NCBI GenBank assembly: GCA_034521575.1
Contig: JAXHMJ010000005.1
Location: 1 to 64,000, forward strand
Length of the DNA: 64,000 nt
Direction of reading: 5' to 3'
Source of the DNA: a candidate division KSB1 bacterium
GTDB lineage: Bacteria; Zhuqueibacterota; Zhuqueibacteria; Residuimicrobiales; Krinioviventaceae
In this document: positions 17,598-26,105 of the stretch, piece by piece
Numbering within the stretch: position 1 is the first letter of the stretch
How the letters are laid out: each line of letters begins with the position of its first letter
Made by a program: the position numbers and the translations under genes
Notes under the pieces: model-generated
What the model saw: the letters and a program-made list of their open reading frames with translations, nothing else
What the model was told of the DNA's origin: nothing
Database searches by the model: none

Positions 17598-17881
17598 ATA
17601 ACGCATATAAAAGTATAAGCAAAGGATTAAAAGAAGCAATTGATTATTCCAAAGGGAAGCAAAAAGGTGCGAGAGAATTTCGTCCACAACAAGTAGATGT
17701 AAAAAAATTACGAGAACGGACAGGAATGACTCAACCAAAGTTTGCAGCGTCATTTGGGATAAGTCTTGGTACTTTACGTCATTGGGAAAGAGGAGATAGG
17801 AATCCACAAGGGCCGGCTCTCGTGCTTTTAAATTTATTATCAAAGGATCCAAATAAAGTATTAGACATTTTACATCAGTAA
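17594..17881 (+). CDS. XRE-family HTH antitoxin (HigA/NadS-like)
   Basis: 95 aa. Helix-turn-helix from about residue 38: LRERTGMTQPKFAASFGISLGTLRHWERGDRNPQGPA, then LLNLLSKDPNKVLDIL. It would bind and neutralise the upstream RelE-like toxin and repress the operon. The overlap with the toxin gene couples the two. Confidence 0.88.
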   Translation: MNNAYKSISKGLKEAIDYSKGKQKGAREFRPQQVDVKKLRERTGMTQPKFAASFGISLGTLRHWERGDRNPQGPALVLLNLLSKDPNKVLDILHQ

Positions 17882-17892
17882 AAATAAGCGCA

Positions 17893-18050
17893 ACATAACA
17901 AAGTTTGTAGTGCAAGGTAGTCGTTCTCAATAAAATCGCAGCAAAAAATGTTCAATAAAAAATATACATTTTTTGCTCGTAATTAATCGTGTTGTCATAT
18001 TAGAAAACATTGTATCTATGGGCGGCGGGTTATGCGCGGTGCCGTTATAC
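17893..18050 (+). other. attC-like recombination site (end of TA cassette 1)
   Basis: Starts ACATAAC (17893-17899, R''-like), contains a perfect 12-bp inverted repeat (AGCAAAAAATGT at 17940, complement at 17966), and ends with core-like GTTATGC (18029-18035) and GTTATAC (18044-18050). It sits directly behind a cassette-like TA pair. An integron-type reading is likely but the cores deviate from GTTRRRY. Confidence 0.5.
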
Positions 18051-18093
18051 AAATAGATTTGAAGCCATAGAATGACAAAAGTAAAATATAAAT

Positions 18094-18156
18094 AATTGTG
18101 TTTAGCCAGCCCAATTGGCAGTATAAACACAATTGGTTTTACACACACGGTTGTGC
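18094..18156 (+). other. attC-like hairpin with GTTGTGC end
   Basis: AATTGTGTTTA (18094) and TAAACACAATT (18124) are complementary, with an inner GCCA...TGGC, and GTTGTGC follows at 18150-18156. The same GTTGTGC follows repeat copy 2. It precedes the next TA pair. Confidence 0.4.
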
Positions 18157-18249
18157 TTCATACAAGAAAAGTCCTTGCGTTCAAAAAAAGATATTAAAAA
18201 GATTAGAATAATTCTTGATTTTATGTAACGAATTCGTTACTTTTGCAAA

Positions 18250-18594
18250 ATGAGAAAAGTTGACATTACAGAAAAATGCTTAAATTTCATCGATGCTCAA
18301 GGACAAAGGGTTTCAGATAAATTCTTTCAATTGATTGAGATAATTGGAAAAGTGAAAATTGTTCATACTAATTTCGTAAAGAAACTAAAGAATTCAAGGT
18401 TTTATGAACTACGAATTAAAGCAGGCAACGAATATCGAGTATTGATTTTTGCGATTGACCATTTGAATTTTTCTGAATGTACAAAGGCTGTTTGCTTGAA
18501 TGGATTTATAAAAAAGTCGAACAAAGATTATGTTAAAGCAATCAAGGAAGCAGAGAAAATTTTAGAAGAATATTTAAAAAGTAAGGAATTATGA
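18250..18594 (+). CDS. higB: RelE/HigB (Gp49-like) toxin
   Basis: 114 aa. VDITEKCLNFIDAQGQRVSDK, NFVKKLKNSRFYELRIKAGNEYRVLIF and CLNGFIKKSNKDYVKAIKEAEKIL are the Gp49/HigB toxin pattern: basic ELR-K-EYRVL strand, then KK(S/T)-x-ai-A helix. A ribosome-dependent mRNA interferase in known members. Overlaps the antitoxin by 4 bases. Strongly AT-rich. Confidence 0.88.
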   Translation: MRKVDITEKCLNFIDAQGQRVSDKFFQLIEIIGKVKIVHTNFVKKLKNSRFYELRIKAGNEYRVLIFAIDHLNFSECTKAVCLNGFIKKSNKDYVKAIKEAEKILEEYLKSKEL

Positions 18595-18872
18595 AGACAA
18601 TGAAAGCAAAGGACTTATTGGCAGAACGCTACGGTGAAAAAGGTTCGGAAAGCAGAGAGAAATTCCGAGATGAAGCATATTCCTATTATTTCGGTGAGAT
18701 TATAAGAAATAGACGGAAAGAATTACATATGAGCCAAGAGAAATTGGCTGAAGCTGTAGGAAAGAAACGCCCTTATATTTCTCGGATTGAAAATGGCGAA
18801 GATGTAAGGATTTCAAATCTGTTGTTAGTTGCAAATGCTTTAGATTTATCAATTCAATTAACATCCAGATAA
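18591..18872 (+). CDS. higA: XRE-family HTH antitoxin (HigA-like)
   Basis: 93 aa. The HTH lies in residues ~40-90: IRNRRKELHMSQEKLAEAVG, KKRPYISRIENGEDVRIS, NLLLVANALDLSIQL. It partners the HigB-like toxin immediately upstream (ATGA overlap) and most likely autoregulates. Confidence 0.88.
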   Translation: MKTMKAKDLLAERYGEKGSESREKFRDEAYSYYFGEIIRNRRKELHMSQEKLAEAVGKKRPYISRIENGEDVRISNLLLVANALDLSIQLTSR

Positions 18873-18886
18873 TAAAGCACGAAAAC

Positions 18887-19017
18887 ACAACATCGTGTAT
18901 AGTGTATTTGGCGGATAGTGCTAAATTCAAGGGTGTTACATCTAATAAACGGTGTAGCGTTTTGACAGGTTCGTGCTTTGAATCGCCAAACGACACCATA
19001 CACGTAACCGGTTGGGG
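18887..19017 (+). other. attC-like site with long imperfect stem
   Basis: CGTGTATAGTGTATTTGGCG (18894-18913) pairs with CGCCAAACGACACCATACACG (18984-19004) with few mismatches; the outer ends are ACAAC (18887) and GTAACCGGTTGGGG. The arrangement (short core, long stem, unpaired bases) fits an attC of a cassette ending with higA. Confidence 0.5.
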
Positions 19018-19083
19018 GTAATGATGAAAAAAGTATGTGATACAATAAATTAAATATTCAAAACTTAAGAAAGAAGCATTATT

Positions 19084-19290
19084 ATGAAAAAAAGTAAGAT
19101 TAGAAATTTTATAATTTCAAGTGCTATTGTATGGGGTGCTGTATTAATTTATGTAGCGTATATTTTGAAAGGTACTGAATTCAAAAATGAAATAATTGGT
19201 GTAATTGCTGGTGGTATTATTTTTCACTTGATATTTATTTGGATACCTCTTGGAAAACAATTAACAATTAACAATTATAAAGCTACATAG
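19084..19290 (+). CDS. Small two-helix membrane protein, unknown function
   Basis: 68 aa, start preceded by AAGAAAGAAGC. Two hydrophobic segments (FIISSAIVWGAVLIYVAYIL and IIGVIAGGIIFHLIFIWIPL) separated by a short polar turn, basic N-terminus (KKSKIRN). No family recognised. It occupies its own cassette-like interval: an inverted repeat (AGATTAGG 19289 / CCTAATCT 19336) ending GTTAAGG at 19347 follows. Confidence 0.6.
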   Translation: MKKSKIRNFIISSAIVWGAVLIYVAYILKGTEFKNEIIGVIAGGIIFHLIFIWIPLGKQLTINNYKAT

Positions 19291-19403
19291 ATTAGGGAGT
19301 CATGGAGAGCAACCTTTGCTTTTTTCATTAGTACACCTAATCTTATGTTAAGGCCACACTATATAGGCATAAATATGAGAAATCCACATAAGGAGAGATT
19401 AAA

Positions 19404-19631
19404 ATGCGACCTGATGAAATAAAACAAAAAATTGAAGAATTGAATCTTTCTGAAAAATTATTACTAATTGAAGATGTTTGGGATGCAATTGCTAAGAGCA
19501 ATCAGGAACTTCCCATGCATGAATGGCAGAAAAGAGAACTCGATAAAAGATATCGGGAATATAAGGCCGGAAAGCAGAATCTTCATGATTGGCAATCAGT
19601 TCACGAAGATATCAGGAATCAATATAAATGA
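19404..19631 (+). CDS. Addiction-module antitoxin (TIGR02574-like)
   Basis: 75 aa. MRPDEIKQKIEELNLSEKLL, LIEDVWDAIAKSNQELPMHE and WQKRELDKRYREYKAGKQ give the short alpha-helical addiction-module antitoxin that accompanies ParE/RelE toxins. AAGGAGAG precedes the start by 7 bases. ATGA overlap with the toxin gene. Confidence 0.88.
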   Translation: MRPDEIKQKIEELNLSEKLLLIEDVWDAIAKSNQELPMHEWQKRELDKRYREYKAGKQNLHDWQSVHEDIRNQYK

Positions 19632-19909
19632 TGCTCCGCTATACGGATAGATCAAGAGAAGATTTGGAATTGGCCTTTGGCTGGTATGAAAGACAACGGA
19701 GGGGCCTTGGTTTCGATTTTCTTGATTGTGTTGAGACAGCTATACAAAAAATTATCACCTATCCAGAAATATACCAGGTTCGATATAGGGATTTTCGCGG
19801 CTGCCCTATAAGGAGATTTCCATTCTCTATATTTTACACAATTGAACAGAATGAAATAGTGGTGCATTCAGTATTTGATAATCGACAAGACCCAAAAAGA
19901 AGGCCTTAA
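19628..19909 (+). CDS. RelE/ParE-family toxin
   Basis: 93 aa. LRYTDRSREDLELAFGWYER, GLGFDFLDCVETAIQKIITYP, YRDFRGCPIRRFPFSIFYTI and VVHSVFDNRQDPKRRP are the standard ParE/RelE elements (two N-terminal helices, then beta strands with the RRFPF-Y signature and a DPxxRRP end). It targets gyrase or mRNA in the family; which one cannot be told. Confidence 0.9.
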   Translation: MMLRYTDRSREDLELAFGWYERQRRGLGFDFLDCVETAIQKIITYPEIYQVRYRDFRGCPIRRFPFSIFYTIEQNEIVVHSVFDNRQDPKRRP

Positions 19910-20030
19910 CAATTTTCTGCACCTGACCGGTGAGAAATACGTTACAAGGAAGAAGAAAAAAACAATTTGCATCTCAAGTTTAATGGGCTATATTAAGGTC
20001 GATATCGTGATCTTAAAACAGGAAGTAAAT

Positions 20031-20309
20031 ATGAAATCAATCAATATTGCAAATGACATAGTGCCTGTCGCTGAATTTAAGGTTCAGGTTTCAAAATATC
20101 TCAGAAATATTAAATCAACAGGGCGCCCTATGGTCATCACTCAAAACGGCAAGCCTGCCGGAGTTCTTTTATCACCGGATGATTATGATGAACTCATCTA
20201 TCAGAAATCGTTGATCGAGTCGATTAATCGGGGGCTTTCTGATGTTAAAAATGGAGATGTCTACACAACAGAAGAATTGAGAAAAGAACTGGAACGTAGA
20301 AGAACATAG
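20031..20309 (+). CDS. Phd/YefM-family antitoxin
   Basis: 92 aa from ATG 20031 (AGGAAG upstream); the frame runs further 5' but that extension overlaps the previous toxin gene. IVPVAEFKVQVSKYLRNIK, RPMVITQNGKPAGVLLSPDD, YDELI is the Phd/YefM DNA-binding domain; the C-terminal LSDVKNGDVYTTEELRKELE wraps the toxin. It ends 2 bases before the toxin ATG. Confidence 0.9.
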   Translation: MKSINIANDIVPVAEFKVQVSKYLRNIKSTGRPMVITQNGKPAGVLLSPDDYDELIYQKSLIESINRGLSDVKNGDVYTTEELRKELERRRT

Positions 20310-20311
20310 TT

Positions 20312-20611
20312 ATGCAAATACGATGGACTCGCGAGGCATTAGAAAGGTTAACCGAGATTGAAGATTATATATCAAAAGATAGTGCGGAACGAGCCATTGG
20401 TTTTGTGAATTATCTGATCGACCAAACCGAAGCATTAAAAGATCATCCAAGACTTGGAAGAGTGGTGCCGGAAACTGGCAATGAAAATATCCGCGAGCTC
20501 ATTGCGAGAAAATACCGCATTATTTATCGAGTATCCAAAGATGGGATTGATATACTCACGGTATTTGAAGGCCATCGCCTTTTGCGTCTTGAGGAATTGG
20601 GGAACAATTAA
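20312..20611 (+). CDS. RelE/ParE-family toxin partner of Phd/YefM
   Basis: 99 aa. IRWTREALERLTEIEDYISK, AIGFVNYLIDQTEALKDHPR, GRVVPETGNENIRELIARKY, RIIYRV and DILTVFEGHRLL are the ParE/RelE pattern with the conserved (R)ELI-x-x-YRI-YR core. Order antitoxin-toxin with 2-bp gap. The next 240 bp (20612-20851) hold no gene; a weak inverted repeat around 20751-20805 (TTGCCCAGC ... GGGCTTGCAAG, ending GTTCTGC) may be another decayed attC. Confidence 0.9.
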   Translation: MQIRWTREALERLTEIEDYISKDSAERAIGFVNYLIDQTEALKDHPRLGRVVPETGNENIRELIARKYRIIYRVSKDGIDILTVFEGHRLLRLEELGNN

Positions 20612-20851
20612 AAGAGAAAAGTTGAAAAGTTCAAAATAGATCATATTTGACGTTCTAGAAGGTAATATCAATAAAATATCTCTTACCAAATCAAAAAAGC
20701 AATACGTAGTTTAATTTCAATATCCACTAACTTTCATTGCAATAACTTGCCCAGCTTGTTTTGCTGTGCTCGCTGGTAGGTCGTGCCGGGCTTGCAAGGG
20801 CCGTTCTGCAATAAAAATACAGGGCATTCTCATGAAAGGAGACAAGAATTT

Positions 20852-21391
20852 ATGACAACGCGAAAATTACATGGAGTGAAAATAGAATGTGTTCAGGGCA
20901 ATATTGCGCAGCAACCGGACATGGACGCCATTGTCAATGCGGCCAACGCCGAGCTGCAGATCGGCGGTGGGGTCGCAGGAGCTATTCATAGAGCTGCGGG
21001 ACCGGGTCTAGAAGCGGAGTGCCGTCCGCTTGCCCCCATCCAACCGGGTGAGGCTGTTAAAACCGGCGCACACAATCTGCCAAACCGCTACGTTATCCAC
21101 TGCCTTGGACCAGTCTACGGCATAGATAAGCCTTCTGATCGATTGTTGGCCTCGTGTTATCGTAATGCACTGCAACTCACCGAGGACAATGGCATCAGGT
21201 CCATAGCGTTTCCTGCTATCTCTACAGGCGCTTTTGGCTATCCACTGGAACCAGCTGCGCGGATTGCTCTAAACGCAATATTGGAAACACTGCCTGATCT
21301 TGCGATTGTTAATCATATTCGCCTTGTGTTTTTTAGCAACGCTGATAAACATGTATGCGAGCAAGTACTGACCGAATTCACGGAAAGGTGA
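20852..21391 (+). CDS. Macro-domain protein (O-acetyl-ADP-ribose / ADP-ribose hydrolase type)
   Basis: 179 aa from ATG 20852, with AAAGGAG 10 bases upstream. One complete macro domain: IVNAANAELQIGGGVAGAIH (the NAAN...GGGV loop that holds the ribose) and AFPAISTGAFGYPLEPAA (diphosphate-binding loop), as in YmdB/MacroD hydrolases that remove ADP-ribose or deacetylate OAADPR. It stands alone in the cassette zone after the TA modules, and such macro proteins are also seen as antitoxins of ADP-ribosylating toxins; no DarT-like partner is visible. Confidence 0.9.
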   Translation: MTTRKLHGVKIECVQGNIAQQPDMDAIVNAANAELQIGGGVAGAIHRAAGPGLEAECRPLAPIQPGEAVKTGAHNLPNRYVIHCLGPVYGIDKPSDRLLASCYRNALQLTEDNGIRSIAFPAISTGAFGYPLEPAARIALNAILETLPDLAIVNHIRLVFFSNADKHVCEQVLTEFTER

Positions 21392-21623
21392 TTGAAGGAA
21401 TAGACAAAAGCACTCAGTCGCCGCCAACAAGATTGTCAGATGCAGAATTTGACCCATATAAAAATACGCATAACCGCATCAACTCGGGCTGGCAATTCTG
21501 CTGCAGGCATTAAACCAAATGATCAACGGGCTCGGACAGGAGCAGACATAAAATGAGTGTTCATATGTTTTGGCCCATGCCGGTCGTCCAATCAAAAAAT
21601 GCGAGGTCCAAAGCTGTCAATAT
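21392..21623 (+). other. Gene-free interval with half attC
   Basis: GCATAACCGCATCAACTCGG at 21468 looks like the left half (R''-L'') of an attC, but no matching right half is found before repeat copy 2 begins at 21624. The right half may have been removed when the repeat was acquired or its left end deleted. Confidence 0.35.
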
Positions 21624-21844
21624 TTTTTCCCTTGCATCTTTATCTAGTAATGCATAAAATTCAAATACTAATAAATTTGTGCCAGCGGTGATGTATCTGA
21701 CACAGAGCTGATTGCGGGTTGTTCTTTTCTTTGAAATTGAATTCGGTTTTAGCGGGATTAATATGAAGACGTTTGCTCTGAATTTTATATTTCTGTATAG
21801 TATGAAAAAGTTCGTGTTATTGAGAAATTGGTTAATCAGTGGTT
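21624..21844 (+). repeat. 269-bp dispersed repeat, copy 2 (left-truncated)
   Basis: Shares TTTTTCCCTTGCATC... to ...TTAATCAGTGGTT with the other copies but lacks the first ~48 bp. The next bases are GTGC, making GTTGTGC at the boundary. The methyltransferase gene starts 9 bp later. Confidence 0.85.
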
Positions 21845-21853
21845 GTGCCTATA

Positions 21854-22636
21854 ATGATTACTAATACAATGATAAATACGAACGAATTCTATGCAGGGCT
21901 TACACCTCTATATCACTTGATCTATCCGGATTGGGATAAGAGTATAAACCGCCAAGGAGACATGATCGATTCCGTTATTCGTGAAATGTGGGGAGCCATG
22001 CATGAGGTTCTTGACGTTTCTTGCGGCATCGGTACGCAAGCACTGGGTCTATCTACCTTCGGGTATGATGTCACTGCATCTGACTTGTCACCTGAGGAGG
22101 TCGATCGGGCTAAGCAGGAGGCAAGCAAACGAGGACTTTCAGTTGCTTTTTCGGTTGCGGATATGCGGCGGGCCTTCGACCATCACCAGCGACAGTTCGA
22201 TGTCGTGATTTCTTGCGACAATTCGGTTCCACACCTTCTTTCGGATGAAGATATACTTGTTGCTATGAAACAGTTCTATAAGTGCACGCGACCCGGTGGT
22301 GGCTGCATAATCACTGTTCGTGACTACGAGAAGGAAGACCTGACGAGGCAACAGGTTAAGCCATATGGCATCCGGGAAGACAATGGTATTCGTTGGTTGC
22401 TTTGGCAGGTCTGGGACCCACATTCGCCGATGTATGATGTTACAATGTACTTTGTTGAGGATCGTGGTGAACCTATTTGCAAGACCTATGCACTTAGGGC
22501 TGCGTATTATGCCATAGGCATCCCTACGATAATGGCACTGATGCAGCAGGCAGGATTCGATGACGTACGTAGACTGGATGATAGATTTTTTCAACCCATG
22601 ATCATTGGAACAAGGAAAGCACAACAATTTGCTTGA
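21854..22636 (+). CDS. Class I SAM-dependent methyltransferase
   Basis: 260 aa from ATG 21854 (ATG 21869 possible). VLDVSCGIGTQALGLSTFGY is motif I (glycine-rich SAM loop), VTASDLSPEEVDRAKQEA gives the acidic ribose-binding residue, VVISCDNSVPHLL is motif IV, and a Methyltransf_25/11 core continues to RPGGGCIITVRDYEKED. Substrate unknown; this type is frequent in integron cassettes. No Shine-Dalgarno is obvious; transcription may come from the adjoining repeat. Bounded by repeat copy 2 and an attC. Confidence 0.85.
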   Translation: MITNTMINTNEFYAGLTPLYHLIYPDWDKSINRQGDMIDSVIREMWGAMHEVLDVSCGIGTQALGLSTFGYDVTASDLSPEEVDRAKQEASKRGLSVAFSVADMRRAFDHHQRQFDVVISCDNSVPHLLSDEDILVAMKQFYKCTRPGGGCIITVRDYEKEDLTRQQVKPYGIREDNGIRWLLWQVWDPHSPMYDVTMYFVEDRGEPICKTYALRAAYYAIGIPTIMALMQQAGFDDVRRLDDRFFQPMIIGTRKAQQFA

Positions 22637-22681
22637 GAGGGACGCGCAAAAAACCGCGCGCCCCTCAGCAATGCGTTAGGT
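22619..22681 (+). other. attC site of methyltransferase cassette
   Basis: R'' GCACAAC (22619), stem arms GAGGGACGCGC / GCGCGCCCCTC, and R' GTTAGGT (22675-22681), which fits GTTRRRY exactly. 63 bp, a usual attC size. It overlaps the last codons and stop of the methyltransferase gene, as many cassettes do. Confidence 0.75.
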
Positions 22682-22708
22682 TGACGCCTTCGGCGCAAAG
22701 GAGAAAAT

Positions 22709-23053
22709 TTGAATATGCTTTACGATAAAATGAATGTAGGATGTGTTGTCTATAAAAAGGACGTCAATACTGGCAAATTGTTTGCGGATTGGAAATTTGA
22801 ATACCAAGGTAATTGTGCCACTGGGAGAGGCATAGGTATCGGACCAATTGGTAATGATTACAAAGGTAAATATAGTATTATTTATTATAATGAACAAGGT
22901 GAAAGCAATGGAGAATATCTATTAACAATTACAAATGATAATAAAATTTATAAACTTGAATGGTATCAAGATGAAATAATGAAGTGTTATGGGATTGGAA
23001 TGATGCATGACGATCTTTTAATTGCAGGATGGATTAAAACATCAATAATTTGA
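22709..23053 (+). CDS. Hypothetical cassette protein
   Basis: 114 aa (TTG 22709 is well spaced from AAAGGAGA; ATG 22715 is the alternative start). It has small beta-rich repeats of the type GCVVYKKDVNTGKLFADWKF, NDYKGKYSIIYYNEQGESNG, YLLTITNDNKIYKLEWYQD: a lipocalin-like or 'MORN-like' alternation of aromatic and Gly residues. No signal peptide. Family not recognised. AT-rich, lies between attC sites with the VOC gene. Confidence 0.65.
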   Translation: MNMLYDKMNVGCVVYKKDVNTGKLFADWKFEYQGNCATGRGIGIGPIGNDYKGKYSIIYYNEQGESNGEYLLTITNDNKIYKLEWYQDEIMKCYGIGMMHDDLLIAGWIKTSII

Positions 23054-23074
23054 TAGTCAACTAAAGGAGTTTTA

Positions 23075-23449
23075 ATGAAATTTTGTTGGGCAACAATCAA
23101 TGTGAAGGAAATGAATGAATCAATATCTTTTTATCAAGATATTCTCGGGCTTAAACTAATAAGACGAGGTCAAGCAACTGAAGATATTGAATTAGCTTTT
23201 CTAGGAAGTGGAGAAACTCAAATTGAATTGATTTGTAATAAATCTGAAACTAAAATTGAATTTGGAAATCATATTTTTCTTGGTTTTGAAGTTGATTCAT
23301 TACAAGAAACAATGAAATTTCTTGTAATGAAGGAAATCAGTATACAATCAGGTCCATTCAGACCAAATAACCTGATAACATTTCTGTATATTTCAGATCC
23401 CAATGGACTAAAGATTCAGTTAGTAGAAAATCTCAAAACAGAAACCTAA
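23075..23449 (+). CDS. VOC-family (glyoxalase/bleomycin-resistance-like) protein
   Basis: 124 aa, AAGGAG before the start. A single vicinal-oxygen-chelate module: WATINVKEMNESISFYQDIL, GLKLIRR, LAFLGSGETQIELI, FLGFEVDSLQETMKFLV, ISDPNGLKIQLVEN. The final E of QLVE is the usual metal ligand. Function could be a small-molecule binding/resistance protein or lyase. Its stop codon lies inside the attC that follows. Confidence 0.85.
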   Translation: MKFCWATINVKEMNESISFYQDILGLKLIRRGQATEDIELAFLGSGETQIELICNKSETKIEFGNHIFLGFEVDSLQETMKFLVMKEISIQSGPFRPNNLITFLYISDPNGLKIQLVENLKTET

Positions 23450-23569
23450 CAACTGCTTCAACCGGATAATTCCTTTTGTCATGAAAATTGCAGTCGTCGC
23501 TTCGCTCCTTTGAGCAATTTTCACGCCAATCCCTTCGGGCCGGAATTACCGGTTAAGCAAATGTTATGC
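23444..23569 (+). other. attC site, well preserved
   Basis: R'' ACCTAAC (23444-23450) fits RYYYAAC; arms GCTTCAACCGGATAATTCC and GGAATTACCGGTTAAGC pair along ~17 bp; R' GTTATGC at 23563-23569. Inside the loop GAAAATTGC pairs with GCAATTTTC. 126 bp. This is the clearest evidence of integron-type recombination in the window. Confidence 0.85.
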
Positions 23570-23652
23570 CTTGAAATCTTAATGATTATAGGTTTTTAAA
23601 TGGAACCTGGAATCTATATCTTTGGAATATCTTTAATAAGGATTTTTTTATC

Positions 23653-24910
23653 ATGAACGAACATCAGGTTGTCATCACAGGCTTGGGCGCTGTAACACCG
23701 ATTGGTATAGGTGTAAAGGATTTTTATGAAGGATTAAAGGCCGGGCGAAACGGAATTGCGAAAGTTACTCGTTTTGATGTGACAGATTATCGTTCCAAGC
23801 TCGCGGCTGAGGTAAAAGGTTTTAACGCTGAAGAATGGATTGACAAGAAATCGTCAAAGCGTATGGATCGGTTTACACAGTTTGGCATTGCCGCATCTAC
23901 AATGGCAATTGAAGATGCAAACTTGTCATCCTTCTCATTTGACAAAAACAGGGCAGGCGTTATCATCGGCTCCGGCATTGGTGGTTCACAGACAATCGAA
24001 GATGGGTATTCCCAGCTTCAGGAAAAGGGACCCAAAAGTTTAAATCCGTTTTTTGTGTCCAAGCTGCTCATCAATATGGCAGCGTGTATGGTTTCCATTA
24101 AATATGGCTTGAAAGGCCCCCTTTCTGCTCTCTCTGTAGCCTGTTCTACAGGTTCAAACGCCATTGGTGATGCGTTTCGAATTCTTCAGAGAGGAGATGC
24201 CGACATTATGCTCGCAGGTAGTTCCGAAGCATGCATAACTCCGCTGCCCTATGGATGTTTTTGCGCAACACGATCCATGACTCCAAATGAATGCGCTGAA
24301 AATGCCAGTAGACCCTTTGATAAAAATCGTGATGGTTTTGTGATGGGAGAAGGAGCCGGGATTGTTGTTTTGGAAAATTTGAAACATGCTTTAAAGCGAA
24401 ACGCAAGAATTTATGCTGAAATCGTCGGATACGGAAATACGGCCGATGCCCATCACTTTACGGCACCAGAGCCCGAGGGCGATGGTATGAGTTCGAGTTA
24501 TGCAAGCGGCGCTGCAAGATGCTGATGTGGAAGCTGCAAAAATAGGATATATCAACGCGCATGGTACATCCACTGTTTTAAATGACAAATGTGAGAGTGC
24601 TGCTATTAAAAAAGTATTTGGTGAACATGCAAAAACCTTAAAGGTCAGCTCGATAAAATCAATGATTGGTCATCTTATGGCAGCCGCAGGTTCTGTGGAG
24701 TTCGTGTCGACTGTAATGAGTGTGTTTACTGGCATGATCCCGCCAACCATTAATTATAATGAACCTGATGCTGATTGTCCTCTTGACTATGTTACCAATG
24801 GTGTTGAATCGCTTGATTTAAAAATTGCAATGAGTAATTCATTTGGTTTCGGTGGAGGCAACGCTTGCCTCATAATTAAGAAATATGGAGATATAAGTGA
24901 AAATTCCTAA
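23653..24910 (+). pseudogene. Beta-ketoacyl-ACP synthase II-like (FabF), one frameshift
   Basis: Two abutting frames (23653-24525; 24500-24910) together form a ~418-residue KAS II. The active-site Cys is in VACSTGSNAIGDAF, the two His in NAHGTSTVLND and IGHLMAAAGSVE, and the end is NSFGFGGGNACLII. The frame changes between 24488 and 24500; removing one T from the TT before ATGCAAGCG restores GDGM...MQAALQDADV. In known members the enzyme condenses acyl-thioester with malonyl-ACP. It overlaps the reductase gene by 14 bases, so the two form a fatty-acid/polyketide-type pair. Without the break it would look functional. Confidence 0.8.
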
Positions 24911-25964
24911 ACTTCAGATCGGAAGTATATCAGCAAATATACCTATTGTTCAAGGAGGTATGGGCGTCAGGGTTTCTCTTGCTTCGCTGGCTTCAGCAGT
25001 AGCAAACCAGGGCGGAATCGGCACAATTTCCTGTGTTGGTTTAGGGGATATCAAAGCTTTGGCAGACGAGTATGAAAGAACATCCAGGGAAGCATTAGTA
25101 AATGAGATCCACAAAGCCAGGAGTATGACTGATGGTCACCTTGCAGTAAACATCATGGGTGTACTCAGCAACGCGGATGATCTTATCAAAACTTCTATAC
25201 AAGAAGGTATTAAAATAATTGTATTCGGCGCCGGATTGCCAACTAAACTTCCGGCTTTAGTCCAGGATCCCAGTGTAAACCTTGTGCCCATCATCAGTTC
25301 TGCTAGAGTTGCAGAATTTATCTTGCGATCATGGGATAAACGGTATGAAAGAATCGCCGATGGACTGATCCTGGAAGGGCCACTGGCCGGGGGACATCTC
25401 GGTTTTTCAGCAGAACAACTGGAACATCCGGAGGACTACTCCCTTGAAAAAATTTTGCCTAAAGTCCTGGAAGCTATTAAACCCTATGAAGATAAATTCG
25501 GAAGGAAAATACCTGTAATCACCGGAGGTGGTATATATAACGGAAAAGATATTGCCCGAATGCTTTCCCTGGGCGCTTCAGGTGTTCAGATGGGAACCCG
25601 TTTTGTTTGTACCGAAGAATGCGATGTGTCTCAGCAATTCAAGCAAGCCTATCTGGAGGCAGGAGAAGATGATATTGTTATTATTAAAAGTCCTGTTGGT
25701 ATGCCTGGACGGGCGATAAATAATCGTTTTTTAAAAGACCTTGAAGTTAAAGGAAAGCAGAAAATAAATTGTCCTTATAGATGTCTTACTGCCTGTAAAG
25801 TCAAAACTGCGAAATATTGCATTGCACTGGCTCTGCTGAATTCCTATTTTGGTGATGTGGACCACGGCCTCATTTTCTGCGGGCAGAATGCGCATCGTGT
25901 TGATAAGATTATTACTGTTAAAGAACTTATTGAAGAACTTCTCTGCGAACTCGAAGAAGCATAA
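24897..25964 (+). CDS. Nitronate monooxygenase / FabK-like flavin enoyl reductase
   Basis: 355 aa, GTG start. FMN-dependent TIM-barrel of the NPD/FabK family: IPIVQGGMGVRVSLASLASAVANQGGIGTIS, LAVNIMGV, GLILEGPLAGGHLGF, IPVITGGGIYNGKDIARML, GASGVQMGTRFVCTEECD. C-terminal Cys cluster CPYRCLTACKVKTAKYC is unusual for plain NMO and resembles the longer FabK/PfaD-like group. Co-transcribed with the KAS gene (14-bp overlap), so an enoyl-thioester reductase role is more plausible than nitronate oxidation (inference). Confidence 0.8.
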   Translation: MKIPKLQIGSISANIPIVQGGMGVRVSLASLASAVANQGGIGTISCVGLGDIKALADEYERTSREALVNEIHKARSMTDGHLAVNIMGVLSNADDLIKTSIQEGIKIIVFGAGLPTKLPALVQDPSVNLVPIISSARVAEFILRSWDKRYERIADGLILEGPLAGGHLGFSAEQLEHPEDYSLEKILPKVLEAIKPYEDKFGRKIPVITGGGIYNGKDIARMLSLGASGVQMGTRFVCTEECDVSQQFKQAYLEAGEDDIVIIKSPVGMPGRAINNRFLKDLEVKGKQKINCPYRCLTACKVKTAKYCIALALLNSYFGDVDHGLIFCGQNAHRVDKIITVKELIEELLCELEEA

Positions 25965-25967
25965 TCG

Positions 25968-26043
25968 AGTAGGCGGCTCAGGCCATAAGACCGGAGTGCG
26001 CCTCTCACACCACCGTGCGTACGGTTCTCGTGCACGGCGGTTC
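25968..26043 (-). mobile_element. 3'-end remnant of a group II intron (domains V-VI region)
   Basis: Read on the minus strand: GGGAACCGCCGTGCACGAG, then AACCGTACGCACGGTGGTGT, GAGAGG... and ...CCGCCTACTCGATT ending at the reductase stop. The paired CCGCCGTGC / GCACGGTGG stem followed by GTGTGAGAGG resembles the catalytic domain V that lies after reverse-transcriptase genes in bacterial group II introns. No reverse transcriptase is left. It is a deletion scar. Confidence 0.5.
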
Positions 26044-26105
26044 CCGCCAGCAGGCGGGCAAGCTATTAACCATGAGTCAGTTTAAGATAGTACGATAGCA
26101 TAGAA

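Noticed and set aside
20783-20851. Longer N-terminus for the macro-domain protein
   Set aside because: The extension lies before a good ribosome site and has no similarity to macro proteins.
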